Positions 32,372-41,700 of a DNA stretch of 64,000 nt are shown here, piece by piece; position 1 is the stretch's first letter, and the number at the start of each line of letters is the position of its first letter. This stretch comes from Pseudomonas frederiksbergensis. Lineage in GTDB: Bacteria > Pseudomonadota > Gammaproteobacteria > Pseudomonadales > Pseudomonadaceae. The stretch spans positions 62,001 through 126,000 of the forward strand of contig NZ_MOBM01000021.1 of assembly GCF_003732275.1 (NCBI RefSeq), given 5' to 3'. Below the pieces are notes generated by a model that saw nothing but the letters and a program-made list of their open reading frames with translations, was not told the DNA's origin and did no database searches. Both the position numbers and the translations under genes were made by a program.

Positions 32372-33337
32372 ATGGGCGAGTTTGAGCTGATCCGCAATTT
32401 CTTCGCCGCCGCGCCTTGTGCGCAGGGCGGCGAAGGCGTTGCCCTCGGGATCGGCGACGACTGCGCCTTGCTGGCTGTTCCCCCCGGGGAGCAGTTGGCG
32501 ATTTCCACCGACACGCTCGTGGCCGGCGTGCATTTCGCAGACCCTTGCGACCCGTTTCTGCTCGGCCAGCGTTCGCTGGCCGTGGCCGTCAGTGACCTGG
32601 CCGCCATGGGCGCCGCTCCCATTGCCTTTACCCTTGCCCTGACCTTGCCGACGGTGACCACCGATTGGCTGGAAGCCTTCGCCCGTGGTTTGAACCTCAT
32701 GGCGCAAAATTGCGGTGTGGCGCTGGTGGGTGGCGATACCACCCGCGGGCCGTTGAGCCTGACCATGACCGTGTTCGGTCGGTTGCCGGCCGGTCTGGCG
32801 TTGACCCGCAGCGGCGCACAGCCGGGCGATTTGCTCTGCGTGGGCGGTGAGCTGGGTAACGGCGCGGGCGCATTGCCGCTGGTGCTCGGCCAGCGGATGG
32901 CTGACCCGGCCATCGCTGATCCGTTGCGGGCCCATTACTGGTCACCGCAACCGCAGCTGGGTCTGGGCATGGCGTTGCGCGGCAGAGCCACTGCGGCGTT
33001 GGATATCTCCGACGGCCTGCTCGCCGACTGTGGACACATTGCCCAGGCGTCGAACGTCAGGATTCAGGTAGAGCGCAGTAAGCTGCCGCTGTCGAAGGCG
33101 TTGCTGGCCTTCCTCGGTCAGTCTGGCGCTGAGCAAGCCGCCCTAAGTGGTGGAGACGACTACGTGCTGGCCTTCACCTTGCCGCCCGCCGAGTTGCCAT
33201 CGTTGCTGGCGGACGGCTGGCCGATCCATGTGCTTGGGCAGGTGGTTGCAGGGCAGGGCGTGACACTGCTGGACGCCGACGGACACGACATCACCCCGCC
33301 AATCCGGGGCTATCAACATTTTCGGGAGACACCGTGA
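32372..33337 (+). CDS. thiL: Thiamine-monophosphate kinase
   Basis: The 321-residue protein has the ThiL features GIGDDCALL (N-terminal), FSTDTLV-like ISTDTLVAGVHF, DLAAMGAAP and ALDISDGLLADCGHI. It makes thiamine diphosphate from thiamine phosphate. Unusually, no clear ribosome site is seen: the 20 bases before the ATG are the end of the MITE-like element, so initiation may depend on coupling or on AGGG at -14. pgpA overlaps its stop by four bases. Confidence 0.94.
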   Translation: MGEFELIRNFFAAAPCAQGGEGVALGIGDDCALLAVPPGEQLAISTDTLVAGVHFADPCDPFLLGQRSLAVAVSDLAAMGAAPIAFTLALTLPTVTTDWLEAFARGLNLMAQNCGVALVGGDTTRGPLSLTMTVFGRLPAGLALTRSGAQPGDLLCVGGELGNGAGALPLVLGQRMADPAIADPLRAHYWSPQPQLGLGMALRGRATAALDISDGLLADCGHIAQASNVRIQVERSKLPLSKALLAFLGQSGAEQAALSGGDDYVLAFTLPPAELPSLLADGWPIHVLGQVVAGQGVTLLDADGHDITPPIRGYQHFRETP

Positions 33338-33837
33338 CAGATCATCCCAAACAGGTCCCGGCGGAGTTCGTACCGCCGTCGGTCTGGCGCAATCCATGGC
33401 ATTTTCTGGCGTTCGGCTTCGGCTCGGGCACCCTGCCAAAAGCGCCAGGCACCTGGGGTTCGTTAGTGGCGTTACCCTTCATTCCGTTGTGGCAGATGCT
33501 GCCCGATTGGGGCTACTGGCTGATGCTCGGCATCACCATGCTGTTCGGCTTCTGGCTGTGCGGCAAGGTCGCCGATGATTTGCGCGTGCATGACCACGAA
33601 GGCATCGTCTGGGACGAAATGGTCGGGATGTGGATCACCCTGTGGCTGGTACCGGAAGGTTGGTATTGGTTGCTGGCGGGGTTCTTGATGTTCCGTTTCT
33701 TCGACATCCTCAAGCCCTGGCCGATTCACTGGATCGACCGACATGTGCATGGTGGCGTCGGGATCATGCTCGACGACGTACTGGCAGGCGTATTTGCGTG
33801 GTTGGCGATGCAAGGGCTGGTGTGGTTTTTCGTCTGA
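33334..33837 (+). CDS. pgpA: Phosphatidylglycerophosphatase A
   Basis: The 167-residue membrane protein has the PgpA text GSGTLPKAPGTWGSLVALP, HDHEGIVWDEMVGMWI and FRFFDILKPWPIHWID. It dephosphorylates phosphatidylglycerol phosphate. The start is GTG inside the end of thiL. Confidence 0.95.
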   Translation: MTDHPKQVPAEFVPPSVWRNPWHFLAFGFGSGTLPKAPGTWGSLVALPFIPLWQMLPDWGYWLMLGITMLFGFWLCGKVADDLRVHDHEGIVWDEMVGMWITLWLVPEGWYWLLAGFLMFRFFDILKPWPIHWIDRHVHGGVGIMLDDVLAGVFAWLAMQGLVWFFV

Positions 33838-33860
33838 GGCGTCAAGTGAGAGAATTGGGG

Positions 33861-34598
33861 ATGGCGCGACGCGGGTTGCTGCTGATGGTTTTCACGGTGT
33901 TTTGCTCGCTCGCCCAAGCGGGGGATGCACCGACGCCGCCGTCCGTGATTCACCTCGCCAGCGAAGCCTGGGAAGACTTTACCGCCGCCGATGGCCATGG
34001 TTTGGGCTGGGACGTGTTACGCGAAGTGTTCGAGCCGGCGGGCGTCAAACTGGATATTCGAACCGAACCGTATACACGCGCCACGGGCCTTGCTCAGCGC
34101 GGCGAAGTGGATGCTTGTGTCGGTGCCTATCGGGATGAAGTCAGCGACGTGCTCTATCCGCGCTGGAGTTTCGATACCGATCCGATCTATGCACTGGGTC
34201 TGGCCAGCAATCCGGTGCCGACCTTGCAAACCCTGGGCAACTATCGATTGGCCTGGGTGCGCGGCTACAAGTACCAGGCTTATCTGCCCAATGTGCAGCG
34301 CTATAACGAAGTCGTACGGCGCACGGGAATTGTGTCGATGCTGACCCACAATCGCGCCGACTACTACATCGACGCGCTGACCGAAGTCGATTACATCGTT
34401 AATCAAGCCAAGGACCCGTCGCAGTTTCGCCGCACGCACATCGCGGACCTGCCACTGTACCTGTGCTTCGCCGATACACTTCGGGCCCGCACGTTGATGG
34501 CGCTGTTCGATCAGCGCATGGAAGTGCTGGTAAAAAACGGCCGGCTGAAACCGATCTTCGCAAAGTGGAAACAGCCGTACCCGTTCGGCACAGACTGA
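33861..34598 (+). CDS. Periplasmic solute-binding protein, family 3-like
   Basis: From the ATG at 33861 the 245-residue protein has a signal peptide (RRGLLLMVFTVFCSLAQA) and a bilobed binding-protein pattern, with FEPAGVKLDIRTEPYTRATG and a late LMALFDQRMEVLVKNGRLKPIFAKW, the conserved end of amino-acid-type receptors. No transporter genes adjoin, so it may be an orphan receptor or an enzyme-like protein of the PA4049-type. A GTG start at 33846 is also possible. It follows pgpA by 23 bases and may be co-transcribed. Confidence 0.78.
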   Translation: MARRGLLLMVFTVFCSLAQAGDAPTPPSVIHLASEAWEDFTAADGHGLGWDVLREVFEPAGVKLDIRTEPYTRATGLAQRGEVDACVGAYRDEVSDVLYPRWSFDTDPIYALGLASNPVPTLQTLGNYRLAWVRGYKYQAYLPNVQRYNEVVRRTGIVSMLTHNRADYYIDALTEVDYIVNQAKDPSQFRRTHIADLPLYLCFADTLRARTLMALFDQRMEVLVKNGRLKPIFAKWKQPYPFGTD

Positions 34599-34608
34599 AC
34601 ATAGTCAA

Positions 34609-34698
34609 TGTGGGAGCGGGCTTGCTCGCGAAAGCGGTATATCAGGCTACTCATTTGTTGAATGTGAGTCCGCTTTCGCGAGCAAGCCCGCTCCCACA
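34609..34698. repeat. REP pair, convergent class (90 bp)
   Basis: Both halves carry the GCGGGCTTGCTCGCGA variant. It marks the end of the riboflavin-nusB-thiL operon. Confidence 0.9.
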
Positions 34699-34832
34699 GG
34701 GTTGTTGGCTTGGCCTCTTGATCAAACATTTTGATCGTTATGCCCCATAATTCAGCCTAAGCGTCTGCAGGAACGTGCTGTTACAATGCCGCCTCTGCGA
34801 ATCTTCAGTACATATAGATCAGGAGCACACCG

Positions 34833-35450
34833 GTGCCTGTCGTTTTTGTCGCCGCTTCCAAGCTGCCAACGCCTTTTGCGCAATTCACCATGCATGGCTT
34901 TCTCGATGAAGAGAACGGGCGCGAGCACGTAGTACTGAGCCTGGGTGAATTCGCCGACGGTGCTCCGGTACTCGGCCGGTTGCACTCCGAATGCCTGACC
35001 GGCGATGCCTTGTTCAGCCAGCGTTGCGACTGCGGTTCGCAACTCGAGGCAGCCTTGCAGGCTATCGCCCGTGAAGGCCGTGGCGTGTTGCTCTACCTGC
35101 GTCAGGAAGGTCGCGGCATTGGCCTGTTGAACAAGATCCGCGCCTATGAATTGCAGGATGGCGGCGCCGACACCGTTGAAGCCAACGAGCGTCTGGGTTT
35201 CGCCGCCGATCAGCGCGACTACGCCATGTGCCTGCCGATGCTGGAGCACCTGGGCGTGAAGTCCTTGCGTCTGATGACCAACAACCCACGCAAGGTCAAA
35301 GCCTTGACCGACATGGGCATCGTGGTTGCCGAGCGCGTGCCGTTGCACACCGGGCACAACCCGCATAACAAACTCTACCTGGCGACCAAGGCCAGCAAGC
35401 TCGACCACATGATGGGCAACGAGCATCAGGGCGAGGCTGACCGGGCGTGA
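34833..35450 (+). CDS. ribA: GTP cyclohydrolase II
   Basis: The 205-residue enzyme has the zinc cysteines Cys54, Cys65 and Cys67 in HSECLTGDALFSQRCDCG and the catalytic RQEGRGIGLLNKIRAYELQD motif. It opens GTP for riboflavin synthesis and supplies the activity missing from RibBX. The start is GTG, preceded by AGGAG. It is separated from the rest of the rib genes by a REP pair and probably has its own promoter (TACAAT at about 34791). Confidence 0.96.
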   Translation: MPVVFVAASKLPTPFAQFTMHGFLDEENGREHVVLSLGEFADGAPVLGRLHSECLTGDALFSQRCDCGSQLEAALQAIAREGRGVLLYLRQEGRGIGLLNKIRAYELQDGGADTVEANERLGFAADQRDYAMCLPMLEHLGVKSLRLMTNNPRKVKALTDMGIVVAERVPLHTGHNPHNKLYLATKASKLDHMMGNEHQGEADRA

Positions 35451-35866
35451 CCCGCGGTCAGGTACGGCGGCGACTGTCAGTCAACTGGTGGCAGTATCTG
35501 GCGCTGGCCTTGCTGCCGCTGTTCGTGATCAATGGCATATTCGGCCAGAGCGAGGCGATTCTGCCGGTGCTGGCCATGCCATTGTTCATCGCCGGTGTGG
35601 CCTCGATGTTTGTCAGCCTGAAGTTCTTTGGCGGCTACAAGCACGCGCTGATCGCTACCCAGAAAGCCCTCGACACCCCTGAAGAACCCGCCGCCTGGAT
35701 TGCTTTGGCCGCGAAACGCCGCGCCGCGTTTCTGGTCGCCGGCCTGCCCGCCTGGATTGGTGCGCTGGCGGTATTCGTTGGGCTTGAAGCTGTGCCGCTG
35801 GTGCTGCTGGCGCTGTCGACCACAGTGCTGTTCTACCTCTATCGTATCCCGCGTCAACTCGGCTGA
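35447..35866 (+). CDS. Small membrane protein of unknown function
   Basis: The 139-residue protein has about four hydrophobic segments (WWQYLALALLPLFVINGIFG, ILPVLAMPLFIAGVASMFVS, AFLVAGLPAWIGALAVFVGL and VPLVLLALSTTVLFYLY) joined by short charged loops. No known motif. The start GTG overlaps the ribA stop by four bases, and its stop overlaps the next gene's ATG, so it is inside an operon with ribA and a BtuF-like gene. Confidence 0.78.
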   Translation: MTRGQVRRRLSVNWWQYLALALLPLFVINGIFGQSEAILPVLAMPLFIAGVASMFVSLKFFGGYKHALIATQKALDTPEEPAAWIALAAKRRAAFLVAGLPAWIGALAVFVGLEAVPLVLLALSTTVLFYLYRIPRQLG

Positions 35867-36666
35867 TGCACAGCGTCTGGCTGGCGGTGTTGCTGCTGGC
35901 CGTCAGCGGTTCGGCGTCTGCGGTCGAGCGGGTTGTCAGCCTGGCACCGTCGCTTTCTGAAATCGTCGTTGAGCTGAACTCGGCTGACCTTCTGGTCGGT
36001 GTGCTGGATGCCGGCGAACGTCCCGCTGAACTCAAAGATATTCCTTCCGTGGGGAGCTACGGCCAGTTGGACATGGAACGACTGCTCAGCCTCAAACCCG
36101 ATCTGTTGCTGCTTTGGCCGGGCAGTGTGGGGCCGGCCCAGCGTGAGCAGCTCAAACGGCTGAACATTCCCACCTTTGTCGCCGAACCTCACAACCTCGA
36201 ACAACTTACCGCCCAGATTGAAGTGATCGCTGCGCAACTCGGCAGAGCGGAGCGTGGCGTTTCATTGGCCGAAAATCTGCGTCAACGACTCGATTCCCTG
36301 CGCCAACGCTATCGACGGGATGAACCGCTGCGGGTGTTTTATCAAGTCTGGGATCGGCCGCTGTACACCGTGGGTGGCGGGCAGATCATCAGCGATGCGC
36401 TGCAGGTGTGCGGAGCGCACAATGTATTTGCCGACCTGACGCAGCCTGCTCCGCAGGTCAGTGTGGAGGCGGTGCTGCAGCGCAATCCCGAGGTGATTCT
36501 GGCCAGTGATCAGGCGCAACTCGATGCGTGGAAGAGCTGGCCCCAAGTGACGGCGGTGGCACAGGGGCAATTGCTGTTGGTGACGGATAAGGGACTGGAG
36601 CGGCCGAGCGGGCAGATGATCGAAGCGACTGCCAAGTTGTGCCAAATTATCGCGCCCGACCATTAA
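35866..36666 (+). CDS. Cobalamin-binding periplasmic protein, BtuF-like
   Basis: The 266-residue protein has a signal peptide (MHSVWLAVLLLAVSGSASA) and the helical-backbone binding-protein fold: VERVVSLAPSLSEIVVEL at the start, GSYGQLDMERLLSLKPDLLL, and TVGGGQIISDALQVCGAHNVF in the second lobe. It most resembles BtuF, which delivers vitamin B12 to an ABC importer. No btuC or btuD is in the window, but a btuB receptor gene is convergent to it. Confidence 0.82.
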   Translation: MHSVWLAVLLLAVSGSASAVERVVSLAPSLSEIVVELNSADLLVGVLDAGERPAELKDIPSVGSYGQLDMERLLSLKPDLLLLWPGSVGPAQREQLKRLNIPTFVAEPHNLEQLTAQIEVIAAQLGRAERGVSLAENLRQRLDSLRQRYRRDEPLRVFYQVWDRPLYTVGGGQIISDALQVCGAHNVFADLTQPAPQVSVEAVLQRNPEVILASDQAQLDAWKSWPQVTAVAQGQLLLVTDKGLERPSGQMIEATAKLCQIIAPDH

Positions 36667-36681
36667 GACCGAGGCGCGGCC

Positions 36682-36756
36682 ATCGCGAGCAGGCTCGCTC
36701 CCACATTGGATCTGTGTCTGAACACGGTCCAGTGTGGGAGCGAGCCTGCTCGCGAT
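36682..36756. repeat. REP pair, divergent class (75 bp)
   Basis: Outward REP cores between the convergent BtuF-like and btuB genes. Confidence 0.9.
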
Positions 36757-36786
36757 AGGGCCGGGCGAAACACCACTAATCTGTGG

Positions 36787-38670
36787 CTATAGCTCTGGCG
36801 TCCAGGTCACCCCGAACATCCACGCCCGGCCTTCCTCGCGATACCCATACTGACTGCCGTCATGGCTATACAACGCCCGGCTGTAGCCCTTGTCCAGCAG
36901 GTTATCGACCTTCAATTCCAGCTTGATCTCGCGATTCAGCGCCCAACTGCTGCGCAACCCCAACAACGCATATCCGCCCAACGGCTGCTGGTTGTTCTCG
37001 TCGTCATAACTGCTGCTCACCGCTTGCCAACTGGCCCCGAGGCCGAGCTGATCAAATTGCCGATCAAGGTCCAGGCTCAAGGTCCGACGGGCGCGGCGGG
37101 CGAGGGTGTGGCCGCTGTCGCGATCCCGTGGATCGATGATCGCCACGCCGAGGTTGCTCTGCCAGCCGAACAGCTCTTGTTTCAACGCCGCTTCAAAACC
37201 GTTGATCCGCGCCGAAGCGACGTTCGCCGGGCGGTTGTTGCTGCCGAAAATAATCGCGTCTTCCAGATCGGTGCGGTACAGCGAGGCTTCCAGGCGACTG
37301 CTCTGTGTCATCTGGCTGCGCCATTGCAGCTCATAACTTTTCGAGGTCTCGGGTTTCAGGTCCGGGTTGCTGAAATCCGGGTAGTACAAGTCGTTGAAGG
37401 TCGGCGCGCGGAAGCCTTCGCTGTAGGTCAATAGCACATCGTTGTCCGGGTTCAGCGGCAGGGTGAACGTGCCGCTCCAGCTGTTCTGGCTGCCGAACTG
37501 CTGGTTCTGGTCTCGACGCAGGCCCAGTTCGGTAGAGAAGCTGTCGGCCTGATAGCGATGCTGGATAAACGCTGCACGGTTCCAGCGGCTGTCTTCGTCG
37601 AACGCTGTGCTGCTATTGATCCGGTCTTCGTACCAGTCGCCGCCGAGGATCAGGCTGTTGCGCTCATCGAGGGTCAGGTCGTTCTGCCAGTTCACCGAAT
37701 CGCGGTAAGTGTTGAACACGCTGCGCTCGTCGCTGAGCTTGTCGAGCGTCTTCTCACGGTTTTCGCTGTGGCCGAACTCGACGCGGGTTTTCCATCGGTC
37801 ATTGATCCGCGCGTCGACATAACTGCTGACGCTGCTCACAGAGAACTCGCTGTAGGGCTGCTGCTGGACCGATTCGAAGGTGTTCATGTCGAAGCGACCG
37901 AACGGGTTGTCGAACGCACTTTTGCCCTGGTTGTCCAGCAGATTGGCGCCGACTTCGATGTCATCGGTGAGGGCGTGGCTCAGGCTTAAGCTGACCGATT
38001 TATTGCGGTATTCATCGTGATCATCATCACTGGGATAGGACTGGTGGGTGCGATTGATGCCTGCCGTTTCGTCGAGGCTGGCACCGAGGTTGAAGTGGGT
38101 CTGCGCGTTACCGCCGGATAATCCGAGGCTGCGCTCCCAGGTCTGGTTGCTGCCAACCCCAACGTGCATACGGGGTTGCAGGCCCTGTTCAGCGCCACGG
38201 CGGGTGAAGATCTGGATCACCCCGCCAATCGCATCGCTGCCGTAAATCACTGAACGCGAACCACGCAACACCTCCACGCGCTCGACCTGTTCGATGTTGA
38301 TGTGTTGCAGGTTGCTGTCGCCGGAGGTCGAGTTGCCGATGCGCTGGCCGTCGACCAGCACCAGACTTTGCGCCGACTTGGTACCACGAATGTAGACCCC
38401 CGGCAGGCTGCCGCGCCCACCGGTTTGCCCGACCTGTACGCCCGGTACGCGGCGCAGCAGATCCGGGACACTGCTCGGTTGCAGACGGTCGATGTCTTCG
38501 CGGGTGAACACCGTGTTGGCAGCGCTGCTGTCGTTGCGCGCTTCGACCTGACGGTTGGCGCTGATCAGCACGTCCGGCAGTTTCAGGGCCTGGTCGCGTT
38601 CGAAGGTGTCGGCCAAGAGTTGGCCGGCCGGCAGGAGGGTCAGCGCCAGGGCGAGGCGGGGGAGTTTCAT
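36787..38670 (-). CDS. btuB: TonB-dependent vitamin B12 receptor BtuB
   Basis: The 627-residue protein has a signal peptide (LPRLALALTLLPAGQLLA), then a TonB-box-like LPDVLISA, a plug domain with VPDLLRRVPGVQV, SLPGVYIRGTKSAQSLVLVDG and VERVEVLRGSRSVIYGSDAIGGVI, and a barrel ending WMFGVTWTPEL. This is very close to the E. coli BtuB plug text. It imports cobalamin across the outer membrane. The ATG at 38670 fits the signal peptide. No cobalamin riboswitch is visible in the 152 bases before it, which are mostly a REP pair. Confidence 0.9.
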   Translation of the reverse strand: MKLPRLALALTLLPAGQLLADTFERDQALKLPDVLISANRQVEARNDSSAANTVFTREDIDRLQPSSVPDLLRRVPGVQVGQTGGRGSLPGVYIRGTKSAQSLVLVDGQRIGNSTSGDSNLQHINIEQVERVEVLRGSRSVIYGSDAIGGVIQIFTRRGAEQGLQPRMHVGVGSNQTWERSLGLSGGNAQTHFNLGASLDETAGINRTHQSYPSDDDHDEYRNKSVSLSLSHALTDDIEVGANLLDNQGKSAFDNPFGRFDMNTFESVQQQPYSEFSVSSVSSYVDARINDRWKTRVEFGHSENREKTLDKLSDERSVFNTYRDSVNWQNDLTLDERNSLILGGDWYEDRINSSTAFDEDSRWNRAAFIQHRYQADSFSTELGLRRDQNQQFGSQNSWSGTFTLPLNPDNDVLLTYSEGFRAPTFNDLYYPDFSNPDLKPETSKSYELQWRSQMTQSSRLEASLYRTDLEDAIIFGSNNRPANVASARINGFEAALKQELFGWQSNLGVAIIDPRDRDSGHTLARRARRTLSLDLDRQFDQLGLGASWQAVSSSYDDENNQQPLGGYALLGLRSSWALNREIKLELKVDNLLDKGYSRALYSHDGSQYGYREEGRAWMFGVTWTPEL

Positions 38671-38709
38671 GGGCAGTCCGTTGACGCTTTGGGATAAACA
38701 CAAATCAAA

Positions 38710-38799
38710 TGTGGGAGCGAGCCTGCTCGCGATAGCGGTGTGTCAGTCAGTATCTAAATTGACTGACACACCGCTATCGCGAGCAGGCTCGCTCCCACA
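38710..38799. repeat. REP pair, convergent class (90 bp), near-perfect hairpin
   Basis: The two arms are complementary at 41 of 42 positions around a six-base loop, including CGGTGTGTCAGTCA beyond the REP core. It lies between dxs and btuB. Confidence 0.93.
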
Positions 38800-38822
38800 G
38801 GGTTTTGCATGTAGTCAGAGGA

Positions 38823-40721
38823 TTAGATGTTCAGCAGCTGCAGGCGTTGACGCACCGCTTCTTCGATCCCAGCCTCATCCAGCCCACACTCCGCCAGCAT
38901 TTGCGCAGGCTTGGCGTGCTCCACATAGGTGTCCGGCAAGCCCAGGTGCAGCACCGACTTGAGGATGTTTTCGCGGGCGAGAAACTCGCTGACCGCGCCA
39001 CCGGCACCGCCCATGATTGCGTTCTCTTCGACGGTCACCAACAACTCGTGGCTGCCGGCGATGTCGCGAACCAGTGCTTCGTCGAGCGGTTTGACGAAAC
39101 GCATGTCGACCACGGTCGCATCCAGCTTTTCGGCGACTTTCAGTGCCTCGGCCAGTTGCACGCCAAACACCAGCAGGGCGACTTTGCTGCCCTGACGGCG
39201 GACGACACCCTTGCCGATTTCAATCGGTTCGAGGTCTTTTGCGATCGGCGCATTCGGGCCGGTGCCGCGCGGATAACGCACCGCCGCCGGGCCGTTGTAG
39301 AGGTGACCGGTGCTGAGCATTTTGCGCAGTTCGTTTTCGTCGCTCGGGGTCATCACCAGCATGCCGGGGATGCAACGCAGGAACGACAGGTCAAAGCTGC
39401 CCGCGTGCGTCGGGCCGTCTTCGCCCACCAGACCTGCGCGGTCGATGGCGAACAGCACGTCGAGGTTCTGCACCGCGACGTCATGAATCAGTTGGTCGTA
39501 AGCGCGTTGCAGGAACGTCGAATAGATCGCCACCACCGGTTTGGCGCCTTCGCAGGCCATGCCGGCGGCGAGGGTCACGGCGTGTTGCTCGGCAATCGCC
39601 ACGTCGAAATAACGCTCCGGGAAGCGCTCGCTGAACGCCACCAGATCGGAGCCTTCCTTCATCGCCGGAGTAATCCCGACCAGACGCGGATCGACCGTGG
39701 CCATGTCGCACAGCCATTCACCGAACACACCGGAATACTTTGGCCCGCCGGCTTTCTTCGGCGCGGCGACTGGAGCATCCACAGGTTCGAGTTTGGTGAT
39801 GGCGTGGTAACCGATCGGGTCGACTTCCGCCGGAGCGAAGCCTTTGCCTTTCTTGGTGACCACGTGCAGGAATTGCGGGCCTTTCAGATCGCGCATGTTG
39901 CGCAGGGTGGCGATCAGGGTCGGCAGGTCGTGGCCATCGATCGGGCCGATGTAGTTCCAGCCCAGCTCTTCGAACAGCGTGCCGGGGACCAGCATGCCTT
40001 TGGCGTATTCTTCGGTGCGACGGGCGATTTCCCAGGCGCCGGGCAGACGCGACAGGACCTTTTTGCTGCCTTCGCGCATGCTCGCGTAAGTGCGGCTGGA
40101 AAGGATTTTCGCCAGATAGTTCGACAGCCCGCCGACGTTGCGCGAGATCGACATGTCGTTGTCGTTGAGGATCACCAGCATGTTGGCGTCCACTTCCGGC
40201 GCGTGGTTCAGCGCCTCGAAGGCCATGCCGGCGGTCAGTGCGCCGTCGCCGATCACTGCAATCGCCTTGCGATCACTGTGCTGCAGGCGGGCGGCAATCG
40301 CCATGCCCAGCGCTGCACTGATCGAGGTGCTGGAGTGGCCGACGCCAAAGGTGTCGTACTCGCTCTCGGAACGACGCGGGAAGGCGGCAACGCCGTCCTT
40401 CTGGCGCAGGGTGCCCATGCGCTCGCGACGGCCGGTGAGGATTTTGTGCGGGTAGGCCTGATGACCCACGTCCCACACCAGCCGGTCATCCGGGGTGTCG
40501 AAGACGTAATGCAACGCGATGGTCAGCTCGATCACGCCCAGGCCGGCACCGAAATGCCCACCGGTCTGACCGACCGTGTAGAGCAATTCCAGGCGCAACT
40601 CATCAGCCAGGGTTTCCAGCTCGGCTTCGCCTAACCGGCGCAGGCCGTCCGGCGTGTTGGCACGGTCGAGCAGGGGCGTGGTCGGGCGCTTGCGGGGAAT
40701 CTCATGAAACGTCGTGGGCAT
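38823..40721 (-). CDS. dxs: 1-deoxy-D-xylulose-5-phosphate synthase
   Basis: The 632-residue enzyme has the thiamine-diphosphate motif GDGALTAGMAFEALNHAPEVDANMLVILNDND, the N-terminal DVGHQAYPHKILTGR, and the transketolase C-terminal MTPSDENEL segment. It condenses pyruvate and glyceraldehyde 3-phosphate as the first step of the MEP pathway. It follows ispA and xseB on the same strand, the usual xseB-ispA-dxs operon. Confidence 0.96.
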   Translation of the reverse strand: MPTTFHEIPRKRPTTPLLDRANTPDGLRRLGEAELETLADELRLELLYTVGQTGGHFGAGLGVIELTIALHYVFDTPDDRLVWDVGHQAYPHKILTGRRERMGTLRQKDGVAAFPRRSESEYDTFGVGHSSTSISAALGMAIAARLQHSDRKAIAVIGDGALTAGMAFEALNHAPEVDANMLVILNDNDMSISRNVGGLSNYLAKILSSRTYASMREGSKKVLSRLPGAWEIARRTEEYAKGMLVPGTLFEELGWNYIGPIDGHDLPTLIATLRNMRDLKGPQFLHVVTKKGKGFAPAEVDPIGYHAITKLEPVDAPVAAPKKAGGPKYSGVFGEWLCDMATVDPRLVGITPAMKEGSDLVAFSERFPERYFDVAIAEQHAVTLAAGMACEGAKPVVAIYSTFLQRAYDQLIHDVAVQNLDVLFAIDRAGLVGEDGPTHAGSFDLSFLRCIPGMLVMTPSDENELRKMLSTGHLYNGPAAVRYPRGTGPNAPIAKDLEPIEIGKGVVRRQGSKVALLVFGVQLAEALKVAEKLDATVVDMRFVKPLDEALVRDIAGSHELLVTVEENAIMGGAGGAVSEFLARENILKSVLHLGLPDTYVEHAKPAQMLAECGLDEAGIEEAVRQRLQLLNI

Positions 40722-40812
40722 CAGGCGAATCGTTATAGGTATAAAAGATGCGGCAGTTTACCTGATGCATCGCCCCCTGCCCACGCGTTGGTTTTTTTTG
40801 GCGGATACGCCG

Positions 40813-41700
40813 TCAGCTGCGGCGATCGACGATGTACCGGGCCAGATCGCGCAATGGCTCGGCCGCCGCGTCAAACGGTCGCAGCGCGTGCAGGGCCTGG
40901 TCGCGCAGTTCCAGGGCATAGGCCTTGGCCGCGTCAAGACCGAGCAGGGCCGGGTAGGTCGGCTTGTCCCGGGCGATATCGGCGCCCTGGCGTTTGCCGA
41001 GGGTTTCGGTGTCACTTTCGACGTCGAGAATGTCGTCCTGGACCTGAAATGCCAGGCCAATGGCCTGTGCATAACTCTGCAGGGACTTCAGTTCGTCCTT
41101 CGCGGCATTACCGCTGGCCAGGGCACCGAGCTTGACGCTGACTTCGATCAACGCGCCGGTCTTGTGCCGATGCATGTACTCAAGGGCTTTTTGATCGAGC
41201 TTCAGGCCCACCGAACCGAGATCGATGGCTTGCCCGCCGACCATGCCCGCCGGGCCCGCCGCCAACGCCAGGGCGCTGACCATTTGCAGACGGGTTTCGG
41301 CGTCGCAACTGCTCAGGCGCGGGTCGAGCAGAGCGCTGAAGGCCAGACTCTGCAAACCGTCTCCGGCGAGGATTGCACAGGCTTCGTCGAATTTTTTATG
41401 CGTAGTCGGCTGGCCTCGACGCAGATCGTCATCGTCCATGGCCGGCAAGTCATCATGCACCAGCGAATAGGCGTGGATCAGCTCCACCGCACAGGCCGCG
41501 CCGTTGGCTTGCTCGGCCTTGCCGCCCAGCGCTTCACACGCGGCATAAGCCAGCAGCGGACGAACGCGTTTACCGCCGTTCATCACGCTGTAGCGCATGG
41601 CTTCGTAGAGGCGGGCAAGTTCAGGGCCTGGCGCGTTGAACAGGGTTTCCAGTGCAGCATTGACGCGGGCCTGGCTGGTCGCCGAATACGCCGCAATCAT
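40813..41700 (-). CDS. ispA: Farnesyl diphosphate synthase (polyprenyl synthetase)
   Basis: The 295-residue protein has the two aspartate-rich motifs, DDLPAMDDDDLRRG and DDILD, plus GGKRVRPLL. It makes farnesyl diphosphate from DMAPP and IPP. The start overlaps xseB by four bases. Confidence 0.96.
   Translation of the reverse strand: MIAAYSATSQARVNAALETLFNAPGPELARLYEAMRYSVMNGGKRVRPLLAYAACEALGGKAEQANGAACAVELIHAYSLVHDDLPAMDDDDLRRGQPTTHKKFDEACAILAGDGLQSLAFSALLDPRLSSCDAETRLQMVSALALAAGPAGMVGGQAIDLGSVGLKLDQKALEYMHRHKTGALIEVSVKLGALASGNAAKDELKSLQSYAQAIGLAFQVQDDILDVESDTETLGKRQGADIARDKPTYPALLGLDAAKAYALELRDQALHALRPFDAAAEPLRDLARYIVDRRS

Noticed and set aside
38805..40634. 609-codon open frame on the plus strand antisense to dxs
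   Set aside because: It is a GC-skew shadow of the dxs reading frame; its product has no motif or signal, and dxs is unambiguous.
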